From CAJBVG01 sp044337515 (GTDB lineage: Bacteria > Bacteroidota > Bacteroidia > Sphingobacteriales > Sphingobacteriaceae), in contig JBIINK010000002.1 in the NCBI GenBank assembly GCA_044337515.1, forward strand, positions 15,914 through 79,913: a stretch of 64,000 bases of DNA, written 5' to 3'. This document shows positions 1 to 9,092 of the stretch, one piece after another. The translations under genes were made by a program, and so were the position numbers. Within the stretch, counting starts at the first letter, position 1; every line of letters starts with the position of its first letter. The notes under the pieces were generated by a model. The model had not been told where the DNA came from, made no database searches, and saw only the letters and a list, made by a program, of their open reading frames with translations.

Positions 1-785
1 CTAATCGCGAAAACATCAATGTTATCAATGATTGTACTCACTACAGTTGATTTACTTTGGTAGTTTTCTAAGGTTTCAATTTTCTCTTTATAAATATTGG
101 CCGATTCGAAATTCATGTTCGCGGCAAATGAATTCATTTCAGATTTCAAATGTTGCAATACAGGCGAAATGTTTCCTCTTAGAATTTCTTTAATCTCTTT
201 AATGTTTTCATCGTATTCATCTATGGATTGAAAATCTTGGCAGGGTCCTTTACAATTTCCAATTTGATATTCTAAACAAACTTTGAATTTTCCTGCATTA
301 ATATTTTCCTGAGATAAAGCAAAATTACAAGTACGAATTGGATACAATGTTTTTATGAGCTCTAAAATAGTGTTCATCATTCGGCCACTAGCGTATGGGC
401 CTAAATAAGTTGAGCCATCTTTTGTTATAGTACGTGTTGAGAATATTCTAGGAAATCGTTCTTTCTTAATACAAATCGATGGGTATGTTTTATCGTCTTT
501 TAAAAGTACGTTATAACGAGGTTGATGTTTTTTGATTAAAGAGTTTTCGAGTAACCAAGCATCAATCTCAGTATCAACAATGGTAAATTTTATATCACGA
601 ATTTTCCTAACTAAGGTTTTCGTTTTTGCATTTACATTATCGTTATTAAAATAGGAAGAAACTCTATTACGTAAATCTTTTGCCTTGCCTATATAAATGA
701 GCGTACCTTCTTCATCGAAATATTGGTACACCCCAGGTTTATGAGGTATATTTTCTAATGCTTTTCGATGATCGAAATCTTGCAT
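1..785 (-). CDS. uvrC: UvrABC system protein C, N-terminal part (cut by window edge)
   Basis: UvrC makes the two incisions around a DNA lesion after UvrA/UvrB recognition. The visible 261 codons start MQDFDHRKALENIPHKPGVY and contain the GIY-YIG nuclease domain (about residues 13-95; VYQYFDEEGTLIYIGKAKDL) and a UVR segment near residues 210-245 (MNFESANIYKEKIETLENY) that would contact UvrB. The reading frame is open to the window edge, so the C-terminal RNase H-like nuclease and helix-hairpin-helix part lie outside. The ATG at 785 follows the stop of the penicillin-binding protein gene by 4 bases, so the two are probably cotranscribed. Identity is certain from the N-terminal domain. uvrB lies elsewhere in the window at 48510-50546. 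Confidence 0.95.
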   Translation of the reverse strand, partial: MQDFDHRKALENIPHKPGVYQYFDEEGTLIYIGKAKDLRNRVSSYFNNDNVNAKTKTLVRKIRDIKFTIVDTEIDAWLLENSLIKKHQPRYNVLLKDDKTYPSICIKKERFPRIFSTRTITKDGSTYLGPYASGRMMNTILELIKTLYPIRTCNFALSQENINAGKFKVCLEYQIGNCKGPCQDFQSIDEYDENIKEIKEILRGNISPVLQHLKSEMNSFAANMNFESANIYKEKIETLENYQSKSTVVSTIIDNIDVFAI

Positions 786-789
786 AGTA

Positions 790-3000
790 TTAAAACTCTA
801 AGCCAGGATTGCTAGTAGATTGATTATTCTTTTTATACTGATCACAATCCACTACAACACTTAATCCACCAGGAGGGGCTTCGAAATCACCTATCGAAAT
901 ATTTAATCGCGGATCAGCATATACTTTCTTCATATACAATGCCCAAATAGGTAAGGCGGTATTCGCCCCTTCACCTAAATTTGTTGAGCGAAAATGAACC
1001 ATACGATCTTCAGCACCAGTCCAGGTTCCTGAAACTAAATCGGGAGTAATACCAATGAACCAACCATCGGAGTTCTCTTGAGTTGTGCCTGTTTTACCTG
1101 CAATAGGATTAGTTAATCTATAACGAGGCCCACGTAATCTCATACCAGTACCTTTATCAATAACACCCTTCATCATGTAAATCATTAAATAAGCGGTTTG
1201 CTCGCTTAATGCATCTACTTTTCTAGGCATTTTTTCAAATAAAACATTTCCATTTTTATCTTCAATTCGTGTGATGTAAACAGGCTCTGTCCATACGCCT
1301 TTATTAGCGTAAGTAGAGTATGCACCCACCATCTCATATAAGCTCACATCGGGCGTCCCTAAGCATATAGAAGGATACGCAGGGATATCACTAGTGATAC
1401 CCATTTTCTTTGCAACATTAACTACTGCTTGTGGGCCTACTTGCTTCATCATGTAAGCCGTAATTAAGTTTACCGAATTTGCTAAGCCCATTCGTAAAGT
1501 CATCATACCACCTTCTTTACCATCAGAATTTTTAGGAGACCAATTATCAAAGTCTTCGAAAACGATTGGCAAGTTTGGTGCTTCAAAACAAGGAGACCAT
1601 CCGTTGTCCATTGCAACGGTATAAACAAGTGGCTTAAATGTTGAACCCACTTGACGTTTACCTGTCTTAACTTGATCGTATTTAAAGTAACGATAATCCG
1701 GTCCGCCAACCCAAGCCTTAATATGACCACTGTGTGGGTCCATCGACATAAAGCTAGAACGCAAGTACCATTTGTAATATTTAATAGAATCAAGGGGAGT
1801 CATGGTCGTATCTCGATCACCAGTCCAAGAGAAAACCGTCATCGAAGTTGGAGTATTAAATGCAGTTTTAATTTCCTCATCAGAGGCACCATCTTCTTTC
1901 ATTAATTGATAGCGTTCGCTACGTTTCATCGATTGACTAATTATGTCGGTATTAGTTCCCCAAGGGCTACGGCCTTTCCAATGGTTGTTAAATTCTTTTT
2001 GAAGATAAGTTAAGTGTTCTTTTATGGCTTCTTCTGCATAGAGTTGCATGCGAGAGTCGATGGTAGTATAAATTTTTAATCCATCACGATATAAATCATA
2101 AGGCTGGCCATCAGCTTTTTTATTTTCTTTACACCAATTCTGTAATTCTAATCGCAAGAACTCTCTAAAATAAGTAGCAGTGCCTTGGTTGTGATCCGGA
2201 CTAGTATAATGCATTTCTAGTTCGCTATTGCTAGCTTCAGTTAATTCAGCTTCTGTAATGAAGCCATATTTCTCCATTTGGTTTAGCACTACATTTCTAC
2301 GTGCTTTAGCTCGTTCTGCATTACGAATTGGAGAATATACAGTTGTGCCTTTTAAAATCCCTACGAGCATCGCAGCTTCTTGTACATTAAGATCTGAAGG
2401 AAGTTTGTTGAAATATGTTTTCGATGCAGTTTTAATTCCGAAAGAATTATTTCCAAAATCAACAGTATTAAAATACATCGTGATGATTTCTTCTTTCGTA
2501 TAATTTCTTTCAATCTTTATTGCAGTAAGCCATTCTTTGAGTTTAATAATACCAATGTTAAAGATGGTTTGTTTTTTACGAGGAAATAGATTCTTGGCTA
2601 ACTGTTGAGTAATAGTACTCGAACCACGTTTCTTACCAATAACGGAATAAAGTGCAATGGCAAAAGTCCCTTTTAAATCAATACCAGAATGCTCGTAAAA
2701 ACGTACATCTTCAGTTGCGATTAATGCATTAATTAAATTTGGAGATAAGTCTTTAAACTTTGCGTTTGAACGGTTTTGAATATAATAAGAACCCAGTACT
2801 TGTGCATCTGTAGAAATTACTTCCGAAGCTAAGTTGCTTTTAGGATTTTCGAGGTCTCTAAATGTTGGTAGTTCTCCGAACAACCCCAAACCAACCGAAC
2901 TAATAATTAGCACAACGAATAACAATCCGCCTATACATAATTGCCAAAAGCGTTTATTGAAATATTTAGTTTCTTCTTTAGAAAGTGTTCCGTTACTCAT
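790..3000 (-). CDS. mrcA: Class A penicillin-binding protein (PBP1a-like)
   Basis: This bifunctional peptidoglycan synthase polymerises lipid II and cross-links the strands in the periplasm. One N-terminal membrane anchor (about residues 20-42) precedes a GT51 transglycosylase domain with catalytic Glu97 in EDVRFYEHSG and the GSSTITQQLAKNLF motif at 126-139. The transpeptidase domain follows with Ser453 in GSTFKP, SVN at 509-511 and KTGTT starting at Lys636, so all three penicillin-binding motifs are intact. The length of 736 residues is normal. The start codon overlaps the 3' end of the PorW/SprE gene by 8 bases (ATGAGTAA), implying translational coupling, and uvrC follows 4 bases after its stop. 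Confidence 0.95.
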   Translation of the reverse strand: MSNGTLSKEETKYFNKRFWQLCIGGLLFVVLIISSVGLGLFGELPTFRDLENPKSNLASEVISTDAQVLGSYYIQNRSNAKFKDLSPNLINALIATEDVRFYEHSGIDLKGTFAIALYSVIGKKRGSSTITQQLAKNLFPRKKQTIFNIGIIKLKEWLTAIKIERNYTKEEIITMYFNTVDFGNNSFGIKTASKTYFNKLPSDLNVQEAAMLVGILKGTTVYSPIRNAERAKARRNVVLNQMEKYGFITEAELTEASNSELEMHYTSPDHNQGTATYFREFLRLELQNWCKENKKADGQPYDLYRDGLKIYTTIDSRMQLYAEEAIKEHLTYLQKEFNNHWKGRSPWGTNTDIISQSMKRSERYQLMKEDGASDEEIKTAFNTPTSMTVFSWTGDRDTTMTPLDSIKYYKWYLRSSFMSMDPHSGHIKAWVGGPDYRYFKYDQVKTGKRQVGSTFKPLVYTVAMDNGWSPCFEAPNLPIVFEDFDNWSPKNSDGKEGGMMTLRMGLANSVNLITAYMMKQVGPQAVVNVAKKMGITSDIPAYPSICLGTPDVSLYEMVGAYSTYANKGVWTEPVYITRIEDKNGNVLFEKMPRKVDALSEQTAYLMIYMMKGVIDKGTGMRLRGPRYRLTNPIAGKTGTTQENSDGWFIGITPDLVSGTWTGAEDRMVHFRSTNLGEGANTALPIWALYMKKVYADPRLNISIGDFEAPPGGLSVVVDCDQYKKNNQSTSNPGLEF

Positions 3001-5608
3001 TACTTTGGTAATTAGCGTTGTAAAACTGTATGTATTGTTGTATTGCTTTCGTTTCTTTTAATGTTTTATAATTCTTTTCAGAAATATAAGAAATAACGTA
3101 TGTGCCAGCTTTAAGTTTAATGACTTCATTAATTTTGTTAGTTAATGCTGTAATGTATTCTCTGGCAGCATTGGTATCTTGGAATGGCGACAAATAAATA
3201 ACTTGATCATTCTCTCCAATTAAATCAGTTTGAATTTGAATTTTATTTAAAGAGAATTCCATGTTGTTAAATCGGAACAAGTTTAATTTAGTTTCTCGTG
3301 TTGGAGCCATATCTAAACTTATCATCACATAATATTTCGCACGTGGGTCAATTTCAAATGTAACAGGATCTTCTGCTTTTACTTTAGCCAATTCAGGATT
3401 TTTTTGCTCTGACAGTTTTCGTAAAATTTCACGAGCAGTATTCGCTGCATCAGACGAAGGAAATTTACGTATCAATTCGTTTAATGAAATTTCTAATTCA
3501 TTTACACCTTTTAGTTTCTTTTGAGAATAAGCAGATAATAAATAATATTTCGGCGCAATACTAGTGTATGTATATTGGCTATCGATTCTAGGCTTAGCAC
3601 TTAATACTGAAGCATAGTTTGTGTTTAAATATGCATCATATAAATTATCATAGAACTCTTGAGCTGCTTTATCAACGGCTTTAGATTCCGAAACATAAGA
3701 TGGATCGAGAACTACTTTAGCCATTATTGAATTTGGATATTCATTCAATAATTTATTTTTAAAATATTCTGCTTGTTGTTTGTTGTTGATTTGATTGTTT
3801 AAACGATACAGATTAAAATAAATTTCTGGAGCATATTTATTTTCTGGGAATCGAGTTATACAAGTTTGATAAGCTTTAATAGATTCATTTGTATTGATTA
3901 TTTCCTCACGATAGAATTGCCCAATATTAAAATAGGCCTTCACCATTTTGTCGGTAGAGGCAGTACGCGCTGCTTCTGTAGTAGGAATATTTGCTAAATA
4001 CCTGCGCTTTATAGATTCATCATCATTTTTGCCATTAGTAGAATTGTTCGCAATTTCATTCCCAGTTTCACCATTCGCTAGAGCACTCATAGTTGCAAAG
4101 CTTTCTTTGTTTACTCTCCTCCAATTGTCCTCCAGTGTTCTTCTTCCGAATTTTTTAGTGAAGTCTGCATTGCCAGAAGCAATAGCATTTTGATTATAAA
4201 AGTACCAGGTACTACCACTAGCTCCTGCAGCAGGTTTTCCACCAGCCGAAGATTCGTTAACTCTTGCTAAATTATTGAGCGCTTGTTCTGCATTTCTACG
4301 CAACTCTTCTTCTTGACGAAGTTTTTCTTCTTTCTCTTTTCTTACAATTCCTTCAACGAAAGCCATAAGATCCTTTTCTGGCATTTTAGCTAAACGTTGT
4401 AAACTATCTTCTCGGTTAATAACTTTTAAATTTTCAACTAATTTACTTAAACTGATCTTGCGTTTATTGGCAAGTTCGAAATCAGGATGAGTCTTTGCTA
4501 AAAATGTACTAGCACTATCGTAATAAATTTGTGCTGGCTCATAATTTTCATCAGCATAAAAAATATTGGCAAGTTTCAAAAATGATTTACCTTTTTGCGA
4601 TAAGTTTTGAATGCTTGATGATGCAGACATTTGAAAAGATTGAATTGCTTTTTTTTCATCGCTAGCTTTCTCATAGATTAAACCTAAAGAATAATAAAGC
4701 TGGTCGCGATACTCTATGTTTTTAGCATCACTCAACATTTTTATTAATTCCTTTTCTAAATTTTTTCTATTGCCGACAGATGATGTTTGCACTAAACGAG
4801 CAGAATTGATTTTTGCATTAAAAGCTAATTCGTATGGTGGATTTAGTTTTAATACTTGTTGATAACGAAGGCCAGCTTTATCTTCTTCTTCAATTTTTTC
4901 ATATAGCTGAGCTATGATATATGTATACCGAGCACGAATAGATTTTTTCTTTTGAACTTGAACCGATTTCTCTAAATATTCAATTGCCTTGGTATAATTT
5001 TTCTTATCGACATGATACCACGCGATTACTGCAAAGAGCTCCGAGATATTTTTCTTAGGGAATGTTTCACTTGCTAAAGCCACATTAATAACCGATTCTG
5101 CTTGGTTATATTTTTTTAACATGATGTATGATTTTATCAACCATATGTATGCTACATCTGCGGGTCCGCTACCTTTATACCTGCCTGCAATAAACTGAAA
5201 AGTTTCTGCTGCTGTGAAATAATCTTTTTTATAAAAGTATGAACGACCGATTTCAAAATAACAATCATCTATCCATTTGCTACGCTCATGACGTTGTATT
5301 ACAAGCGATGCTTTTTTTATTGCATCATCTAAAGCTTGGTTCCCAGTTTTCTTTGTATTACTTGCAGCATCATCATCTCTAACTAATTTAAATATCGGCA
5401 ATAGCTCATCATATTTATCTTGAAATGCTTTATCGGCCTGTAATTCTGTATTATCAACACGTTGTTTTGCGTTAAAATATCCGTTATAATGTGCAGTAAC
5501 ATCATGGAATGTCCTTTTTACAATTCCATATCGGCTAGATTTACACGATGAAAATAGTGTAATCCCAATAATACTGATGTATATGAAGTTTTTAGATAAT
5601 TGTCTCAA
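2993..5608 (-). CDS. porW: T9SS/gliding TPR lipoprotein PorW/SprE
   Basis: The protein is an 871-residue lipoprotein with signal peptide and lipobox LFSSC (Cys22), followed by many tetratricopeptide-like helical repeats (for example the stretches around residues 110-400 and 545-650) and a KEEKLRQEEELRRN coiled-coil segment near 425. The family-typical start, a Cys-rich leader followed by FHDVTAHYNGYFNA, matches PorW of Porphyromonas and SprE of Flavobacterium, which are needed for type IX secretion and gliding; PorW is reported to connect the trans-envelope motor to the outer-membrane translocon. The only reasonable start is a TTG at 5608: an in-frame stop lies four codons upstream and no ATG lies before the signal peptide. 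Family assignment is from sequence pattern; the secretion role is known for the family, not shown here. Confidence 0.8.
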   Translation of the reverse strand: MRQLSKNFIYISIIGITLFSSCKSSRYGIVKRTFHDVTAHYNGYFNAKQRVDNTELQADKAFQDKYDELLPIFKLVRDDDAASNTKKTGNQALDDAIKKASLVIQRHERSKWIDDCYFEIGRSYFYKKDYFTAAETFQFIAGRYKGSGPADVAYIWLIKSYIMLKKYNQAESVINVALASETFPKKNISELFAVIAWYHVDKKNYTKAIEYLEKSVQVQKKKSIRARYTYIIAQLYEKIEEEDKAGLRYQQVLKLNPPYELAFNAKINSARLVQTSSVGNRKNLEKELIKMLSDAKNIEYRDQLYYSLGLIYEKASDEKKAIQSFQMSASSSIQNLSQKGKSFLKLANIFYADENYEPAQIYYDSASTFLAKTHPDFELANKRKISLSKLVENLKVINREDSLQRLAKMPEKDLMAFVEGIVRKEKEEKLRQEEELRRNAEQALNNLARVNESSAGGKPAAGASGSTWYFYNQNAIASGNADFTKKFGRRTLEDNWRRVNKESFATMSALANGETGNEIANNSTNGKNDDESIKRRYLANIPTTEAARTASTDKMVKAYFNIGQFYREEIINTNESIKAYQTCITRFPENKYAPEIYFNLYRLNNQINNKQQAEYFKNKLLNEYPNSIMAKVVLDPSYVSESKAVDKAAQEFYDNLYDAYLNTNYASVLSAKPRIDSQYTYTSIAPKYYLLSAYSQKKLKGVNELEISLNELIRKFPSSDAANTAREILRKLSEQKNPELAKVKAEDPVTFEIDPRAKYYVMISLDMAPTRETKLNLFRFNNMEFSLNKIQIQTDLIGENDQVIYLSPFQDTNAAREYITALTNKINEVIKLKAGTYVISYISEKNYKTLKETKAIQQYIQFYNANYQSNE

Positions 5609-5640
5609 CGTAGTTTTTTATTATAATAACTTAAGGATTA

Positions 5641-5648
5641 CAAATTTA
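5641..5648 (-). promoter_or_regulatory. -7 promoter element of the porW operon
   Basis: On the minus strand this reads TAAATTTG, a perfect match to the Bacteroidota TAnnTTTG element, 32 bases upstream of the TTG start at 5608. No clear -33 TTTG lies at the expected distance. Confidence 0.5.
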
Positions 5649-5727
5649 TTTTATTTAATGATATTCTGTAAAACAAAACACGATAAAGCACAATTCGATA
5701 AAAATGGTTTAATTTGCAATCTAAGCG

Positions 5728-6597
5728 ATGGCAACTAAAAAGCAAAAATTATTAGATCGACTAAAAAACAAGTATAAGCTTGTTATTTTAAACGACGAGA
5801 CTTTTGAAGAAAAAGCATCATTTACACTAAACCGATTGAATGTGTTCATCTTAGGAAGTGTATTGTTGGTTATTTGGATAGGGATTGTTACATCTATTTT
5901 GATTTTTACACCATTAAAGGAGTATATCCCAGGATACGCTGACGTTTCATTACGTAGAGATATTTCTGAAATGTCGCTTAAAGTGGATTCATTACAAGAT
6001 TTTATTGATGCTAACAATAAATATATAGAGAACATTAATAATGTTATTAATGGAACTGTTGGAACTAAAGACACCATTAATAAGAACAGTAAGCCAACAC
6101 TGAAGGATACTACCTTTAGAATTGGTTCTAAGCCAGAGGAAGATTCTTTGTTGCGATTAATGATTGAGGATCAAAACCAATATGGTTTTGCAATTAAAGA
6201 AAGTAATGTAAAGCCAAGTGGAATAGCCGGTTACGCCTTTTTTACACCTGTTAAAGGAATTATTACTCAAGGATATAATCCAAGAAAGGGGCATTATGGA
6301 ATTGATGTTGCAGCAACAAAAGGCTTACCTATTAAGGTGGCATTAGAAGGCAGTGTTGTATTTGCAGGTTGGACTTCTGATGCAGGATATGTTGTTGTAA
6401 TTCAGCACAGTAACGATTTGGTGTCGATGTACAAGCATTGCTCTGTAGTATTGAAAAAAGTTGGTAACTTTGTTCGTTCTGGGGAGCCGATAGCTATTGT
6501 AGGCGACACTGGTGAGTTTAGTACAGGGCCACATCTTCATTTTGAACTTTGGTTTAAAGGGAATGCAGTAAACCCTATTGATTACATTAATTTTTAA
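5728..6597 (+). CDS. M23/LytM-type metallopeptidase, membrane anchored
   Basis: This is a zinc endopeptidase-type protein acting on peptidoglycan cross-links. A short cytoplasmic N-terminus is followed by one membrane helix (about residues 38-60), a coiled stalk (75-110) and a C-terminal M23 domain (165-289). The zinc and catalytic residues are all present: His189 and Asp193 in HYGID, His237 in MYKH, and His269/His271 in PHLHFE, so it is probably an active enzyme rather than a degenerate LytM activator. It is followed after 3 bases by a bactofilin gene. Pairing of bactofilin with an M23 peptidase is a recurrent cell-shape module (for example CcmA with Csd1 in Helicobacter), so a role in localised wall trimming is likely. 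The exact substrate bond is not known. Confidence 0.9.
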   Translation: MATKKQKLLDRLKNKYKLVILNDETFEEKASFTLNRLNVFILGSVLLVIWIGIVTSILIFTPLKEYIPGYADVSLRRDISEMSLKVDSLQDFIDANNKYIENINNVINGTVGTKDTINKNSKPTLKDTTFRIGSKPEEDSLLRLMIEDQNQYGFAIKESNVKPSGIAGYAFFTPVKGIITQGYNPRKGHYGIDVAATKGLPIKVALEGSVVFAGWTSDAGYVVVIQHSNDLVSMYKHCSVVLKKVGNFVRSGEPIAIVGDTGEFSTGPHLHFELWFKGNAVNPIDYINF

Positions 6598-6600
6598 GTC

Positions 6601-7029
6601 ATGTTTGAGAAAAAGGAACATAAAACTACTAAGGATAACGAAATTAACGGTTCAATTAATTTAATTGGACAAGGAACTATGATTACCGGCGACTTATCGT
6701 GTAAGGGTGACATTCGTATTGATGGAGAAATCATTGGAAATGTAATTTCTAAAGCTAAGGTGGTAATTGGTACGACAGGCAAAGTGATAGGTGACGTAAT
6801 AGGGTCGAATGCTGATATAAGTGGACAAATGAAAGGTGATTTAACAGTTACTGATACTATATTTTTAAAGTCTACCGCCTTAATTGAAGGTGACATGGTA
6901 ACGAATAAACTCATTGTAGAGTCAGGAGCCATCTTCTCTGGTAATTGTAATATGGGGATATCTTCAGAAAAGGGATATTCATCAAAATCAAAAACAGAGA
7001 AATCTTTCAAAGCAATTGAAGAAAACTAA
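6601..7029 (+). CDS. Bactofilin (polymer-forming cytoskeletal protein)
   Basis: The 142-residue protein has the short repeating beta-helix of bactofilins: an initiating segment GSINLIGQGTMITGDLSCKG, then repeated hydrophobic/Gly turns such as IRIDGEIIGNV and KVVIGTTGKVIGDVIG, and a disordered Ser/Lys-rich tail after about residue 120. Bactofilins self-assemble into filaments without nucleotide and recruit wall enzymes to the inner membrane. The gene lies 3 bases after the LytM-like peptidase gene and its stop codon directly touches the TTG start of atpZ, so wall-shape and ATP synthase genes appear to be transcribed together. Confidence 0.92.
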   Translation: MFEKKEHKTTKDNEINGSINLIGQGTMITGDLSCKGDIRIDGEIIGNVISKAKVVIGTTGKVIGDVIGSNADISGQMKGDLTVTDTIFLKSTALIEGDMVTNKLIVESGAIFSGNCNMGISSEKGYSSKSKTEKSFKAIEEN

Positions 7030-7215
7030 TTGAACAATTACATCAAATATGCCGGAATGGGGTTTCAAATGCTGGTAATTATCGGCGGATTAACCTATTT
7101 GGGTAATTATTTAGATCATAAGTGGAGTTTTGCTACACCATGGATGACTATTTCGATGGCATTATTTGGCATCGTGGCATCTACCTATCAAATTATTAAA
7201 CAGCTTACCAAATAA
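7030..7215 (+). CDS. atpZ: AtpZ/AtpI-family protein
   Basis: The 61-residue protein has two transmembrane helices (about 9-27 and 35-56) and the family pattern of a small AtpZ ahead of the F0 genes; the GGLTYLGNYLDHKW turn is typical. AtpZ/AtpI proteins assist c-ring assembly or ion movement for F1F0 ATP synthase, though their role is not settled. The start is a TTG lying directly on the preceding stop (TAA then TTG). An in-frame ATG exists at 7057, but it would remove MNNYIKYAG, which belongs to the family's usual N-terminus, so TTG is preferred. Confidence 0.8.
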   Translation: MNNYIKYAGMGFQMLVIIGGLTYLGNYLDHKWSFATPWMTISMALFGIVASTYQIIKQLTK

Positions 7216-7223
7216 ATCCGAAG

Positions 7224-7607
7224 ATGAGTTTAATTAGGTTTTTATTGTGGAGCGCATTTATAGCTTTATTACTCTTTTCTTTTGGCGAAATAATTGAGAA
7301 TATCCTACATAAAGAAGTATTTATCGATGCTTATCCGATGTTTATTCTCTTCTTTTTTTTCATTACAATGCTTTCTTATTTGATTTGTGCTTTTGGATTA
7401 AAAAAAAGTGCAGATAGTTCAGTTTTTATTATGCTGGGATCGGTGGTCGTAAAACTGCTTTTAAGCATGGTATTCGCACTTATTTTTATTTATGGAAATC
7501 GATTTGATAAGATTGGATTTTTAATCAGTTTTTTCCTTCCATATTTTGTGTATTCGGGCTTTGAAATTTATTCGTTAATGTATAACTTGCGCGCTCTTAA
7601 AAAATAA
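7224..7607 (+). CDS. Small membrane protein of the atp operon (AtpI position)
   Basis: The 127-residue protein is almost wholly hydrophobic with four predicted membrane helices (about 5-25, 37-58, 70-90, 98-118). It lies between atpZ and atpB, 8 bases after atpZ and 16 bases before atpB, the position occupied by AtpI-like or uncharacterised proteins in Bacteroidota atp operons. Sequence motifs that would fix it to the AtpI family are not evident to me. A role in F0 assembly is inferred only from position and topology. Confidence 0.65.
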   Translation: MSLIRFLLWSAFIALLLFSFGEIIENILHKEVFIDAYPMFILFFFFITMLSYLICAFGLKKSADSSVFIMLGSVVVKLLLSMVFALIFIYGNRFDKIGFLISFFLPYFVYSGFEIYSLMYNLRALKK

Positions 7608-7623
7608 AAAAATCTTAAAATAG

Positions 7624-8766
7624 ATGCGCAGAAGTGGCTTTTTTACCAAAAAACTGAATTCATTTTTAATGTTTTCTGCTATTTTATGTTTTTCATACCT
7701 TCCAAGTTTCAGTAATGAGGTAGAAAAACATGGAGTAAATCATACAGAAAATGCAGATACGGCAGCTATATCTCATGCGAGTTCAAACACTGATTCTTCT
7801 CATGCTGAACATGGTGAAGAAAAGTTCAATGCTTCAGAATTAATTTTAGAGCATATTGCTGATAGTCACGATTGGCATTTATGGGGGCATACATCAATAC
7901 ATTTACCAATATTATTATATACCGATAAAGGTATTGAGTGCTTTTCATCAGGGAAGTTTAACCATGGACACGATAAGGTTGCGGGTAAACATTACACTTA
8001 TGCTATTGAGCATGAACACATTAAAATTGTTGGTGAAAATGGGGAAGTGAATGAAGAAGCTACAAAATCGATGATAGACATCTCTATTACTAAAAACGTA
8101 ATGTCGATGTTTATTTCAATGATATTATTGTTGTTGATCTTTACTTCAGTAGCATCATCATACAAAAAAAGAGAAGGAAAAGCTCCAAAGGGCTTTCAGT
8201 CTTTAATAGAGCCAATCATTATTTTTGTAAGAGATGACATTGCTAAGCCAAACTTAGGATACAAATATGCAAGGTTTATGCCTTTCTTATTAACTATATT
8301 TTTCTTCATCTGGATTAACAACATGATTGGTTTAGTGCCATTCTTCCCAGGAGGAGCTAACTTAACAGGTAATATCGCATTTACAGTAGTTATGGGAGTG
8401 ATTACATTCTTCGTAACTAACCTTAACGGAAATAAATCATACTGGAAGCATATCTTTTTACCTGATGTTCCATGGTGGTTATATCCGATTATGATTCCTG
8501 TAGAGATTATCGGGGTATTATCGAAGCCATTCGCTTTGATTGTCCGTTTATTCGCGAATATCACAGCAGGTCACATTATTGTGTTGAGTTTAATTTGTTT
8601 AATCTTCATTTTCAAAACCATTATGATTGCACCGGTTTCGGTTGGATTCGTATTGTTTATGGATGTGTTGGAGATGTTAGTAGCGTTTTTACAAGCCTTC
8701 ATTTTTACAATGTTAACAGCATTGTTTATCGGAACAGCAGTTGCTGAACCACATGGAGATCATTAA
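7624..8766 (+). CDS. atpB: F1F0 ATP synthase subunit a
   Basis: Subunit a forms the two proton half-channels beside the c-ring. The C-terminal half carries the conserved membrane helices, including NNMIGLVPFFPGGANLTGN, the KPFALIVRLFANITAGH helix with the essential Arg, and LQAFIFTMLTALFIG. The N-terminal 150 residues form an extension with a signal-peptide-like start and a His/Asp/Glu-rich region (HGEEKF, HIADSHDWHLWGH, HGHDK), making the protein 380 residues against about 270 in Escherichia coli. Long N-terminal extensions on subunit a are usual in Bacteroidota. The gene is followed after 33 bases by atpE. Confidence 0.95.
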   Translation: MRRSGFFTKKLNSFLMFSAILCFSYLPSFSNEVEKHGVNHTENADTAAISHASSNTDSSHAEHGEEKFNASELILEHIADSHDWHLWGHTSIHLPILLYTDKGIECFSSGKFNHGHDKVAGKHYTYAIEHEHIKIVGENGEVNEEATKSMIDISITKNVMSMFISMILLLLIFTSVASSYKKREGKAPKGFQSLIEPIIIFVRDDIAKPNLGYKYARFMPFLLTIFFFIWINNMIGLVPFFPGGANLTGNIAFTVVMGVITFFVTNLNGNKSYWKHIFLPDVPWWLYPIMIPVEIIGVLSKPFALIVRLFANITAGHIIVLSLICLIFIFKTIMIAPVSVGFVLFMDVLEMLVAFLQAFIFTMLTALFIGTAVAEPHGDH

Positions 8767-8799
8767 TAGGAATTAATTTTTAACTTAAAATAAAATAAA

Positions 8800-9009
8800 A
8801 TGACAGGAAGTATCGCAGCAATCGGTGCAGGATTAGCAGTAATCGGCGCAGGTTTAGGTATCGGAAGAATTGGTGGTTCAGCAATGGATGGCATTGCTCG
8901 TCAACCAGAAGCCGCTTCAAAAATTCAAACAGCAATGATCATCGCAGCAGCCCTTGTAGAAGGTGTTGCATTATTCGGTGTGGTAGTTGCTTTGTTAGGA
9001 AACGGTTGA
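8800..9009 (+). CDS. atpE: F1F0 ATP synthase subunit c
   Basis: The 69-residue proteolipid forms the rotating c-ring. Helix 1 is a Gly/Ala-rich segment (GAGLAVIGAGLGIG), the polar loop is ARQPEA, and helix 2 carries the ion-binding carboxylate Glu54 in AALVEGVALFG. The residue after Glu54 is Gly, not the Ser/Thr of sodium-binding rings, and helix 1 lacks a matching Gln, so proton coupling is expected. A terminator-like hairpin follows 8 bases after the stop codon, inside the operon. Confidence 0.97.
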   Translation: MTGSIAAIGAGLAVIGAGLGIGRIGGSAMDGIARQPEAASKIQTAMIIAAALVEGVALFGVVVALLGNG

Positions 9010-9017
9010 TCCAACAA

Positions 9018-9050
9018 AAAGCCTGTTGCGTTTGGCAACGGGCTTTTTTT
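9018..9050 (+). terminator. Intrinsic-terminator-like hairpin inside the atp operon
   Basis: GCCTGTTGC (9021-9029) pairs with GCAACGGGC (9035-9043) through nine pairs including one G-T, with a five-base loop, and is followed by seven Ts (9044-9050). It has all features of a Rho-independent terminator but lies between atpE and atpF. No TAnnTTTG element is visible between it and atpF, so atpFHAG probably depend on read-through. Confidence 0.8.
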
Positions 9051-9092
9051 AAGTTTTGAAAATTAGACATTAATTAAACATCAAATAAAGAT

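Noticed and set aside
2228..2503. Plus-strand reading frame opposite the penicillin-binding protein
   Set aside because: It is the antisense of a well conserved domain and shows no start signal or recognisable product.
8800..9009. Sodium-dependent ATP synthase c-ring
   Set aside because: Glu54 is followed by Gly, not Ser/Thr, and helix 1 lacks the matching Gln, so sodium ligands are absent.
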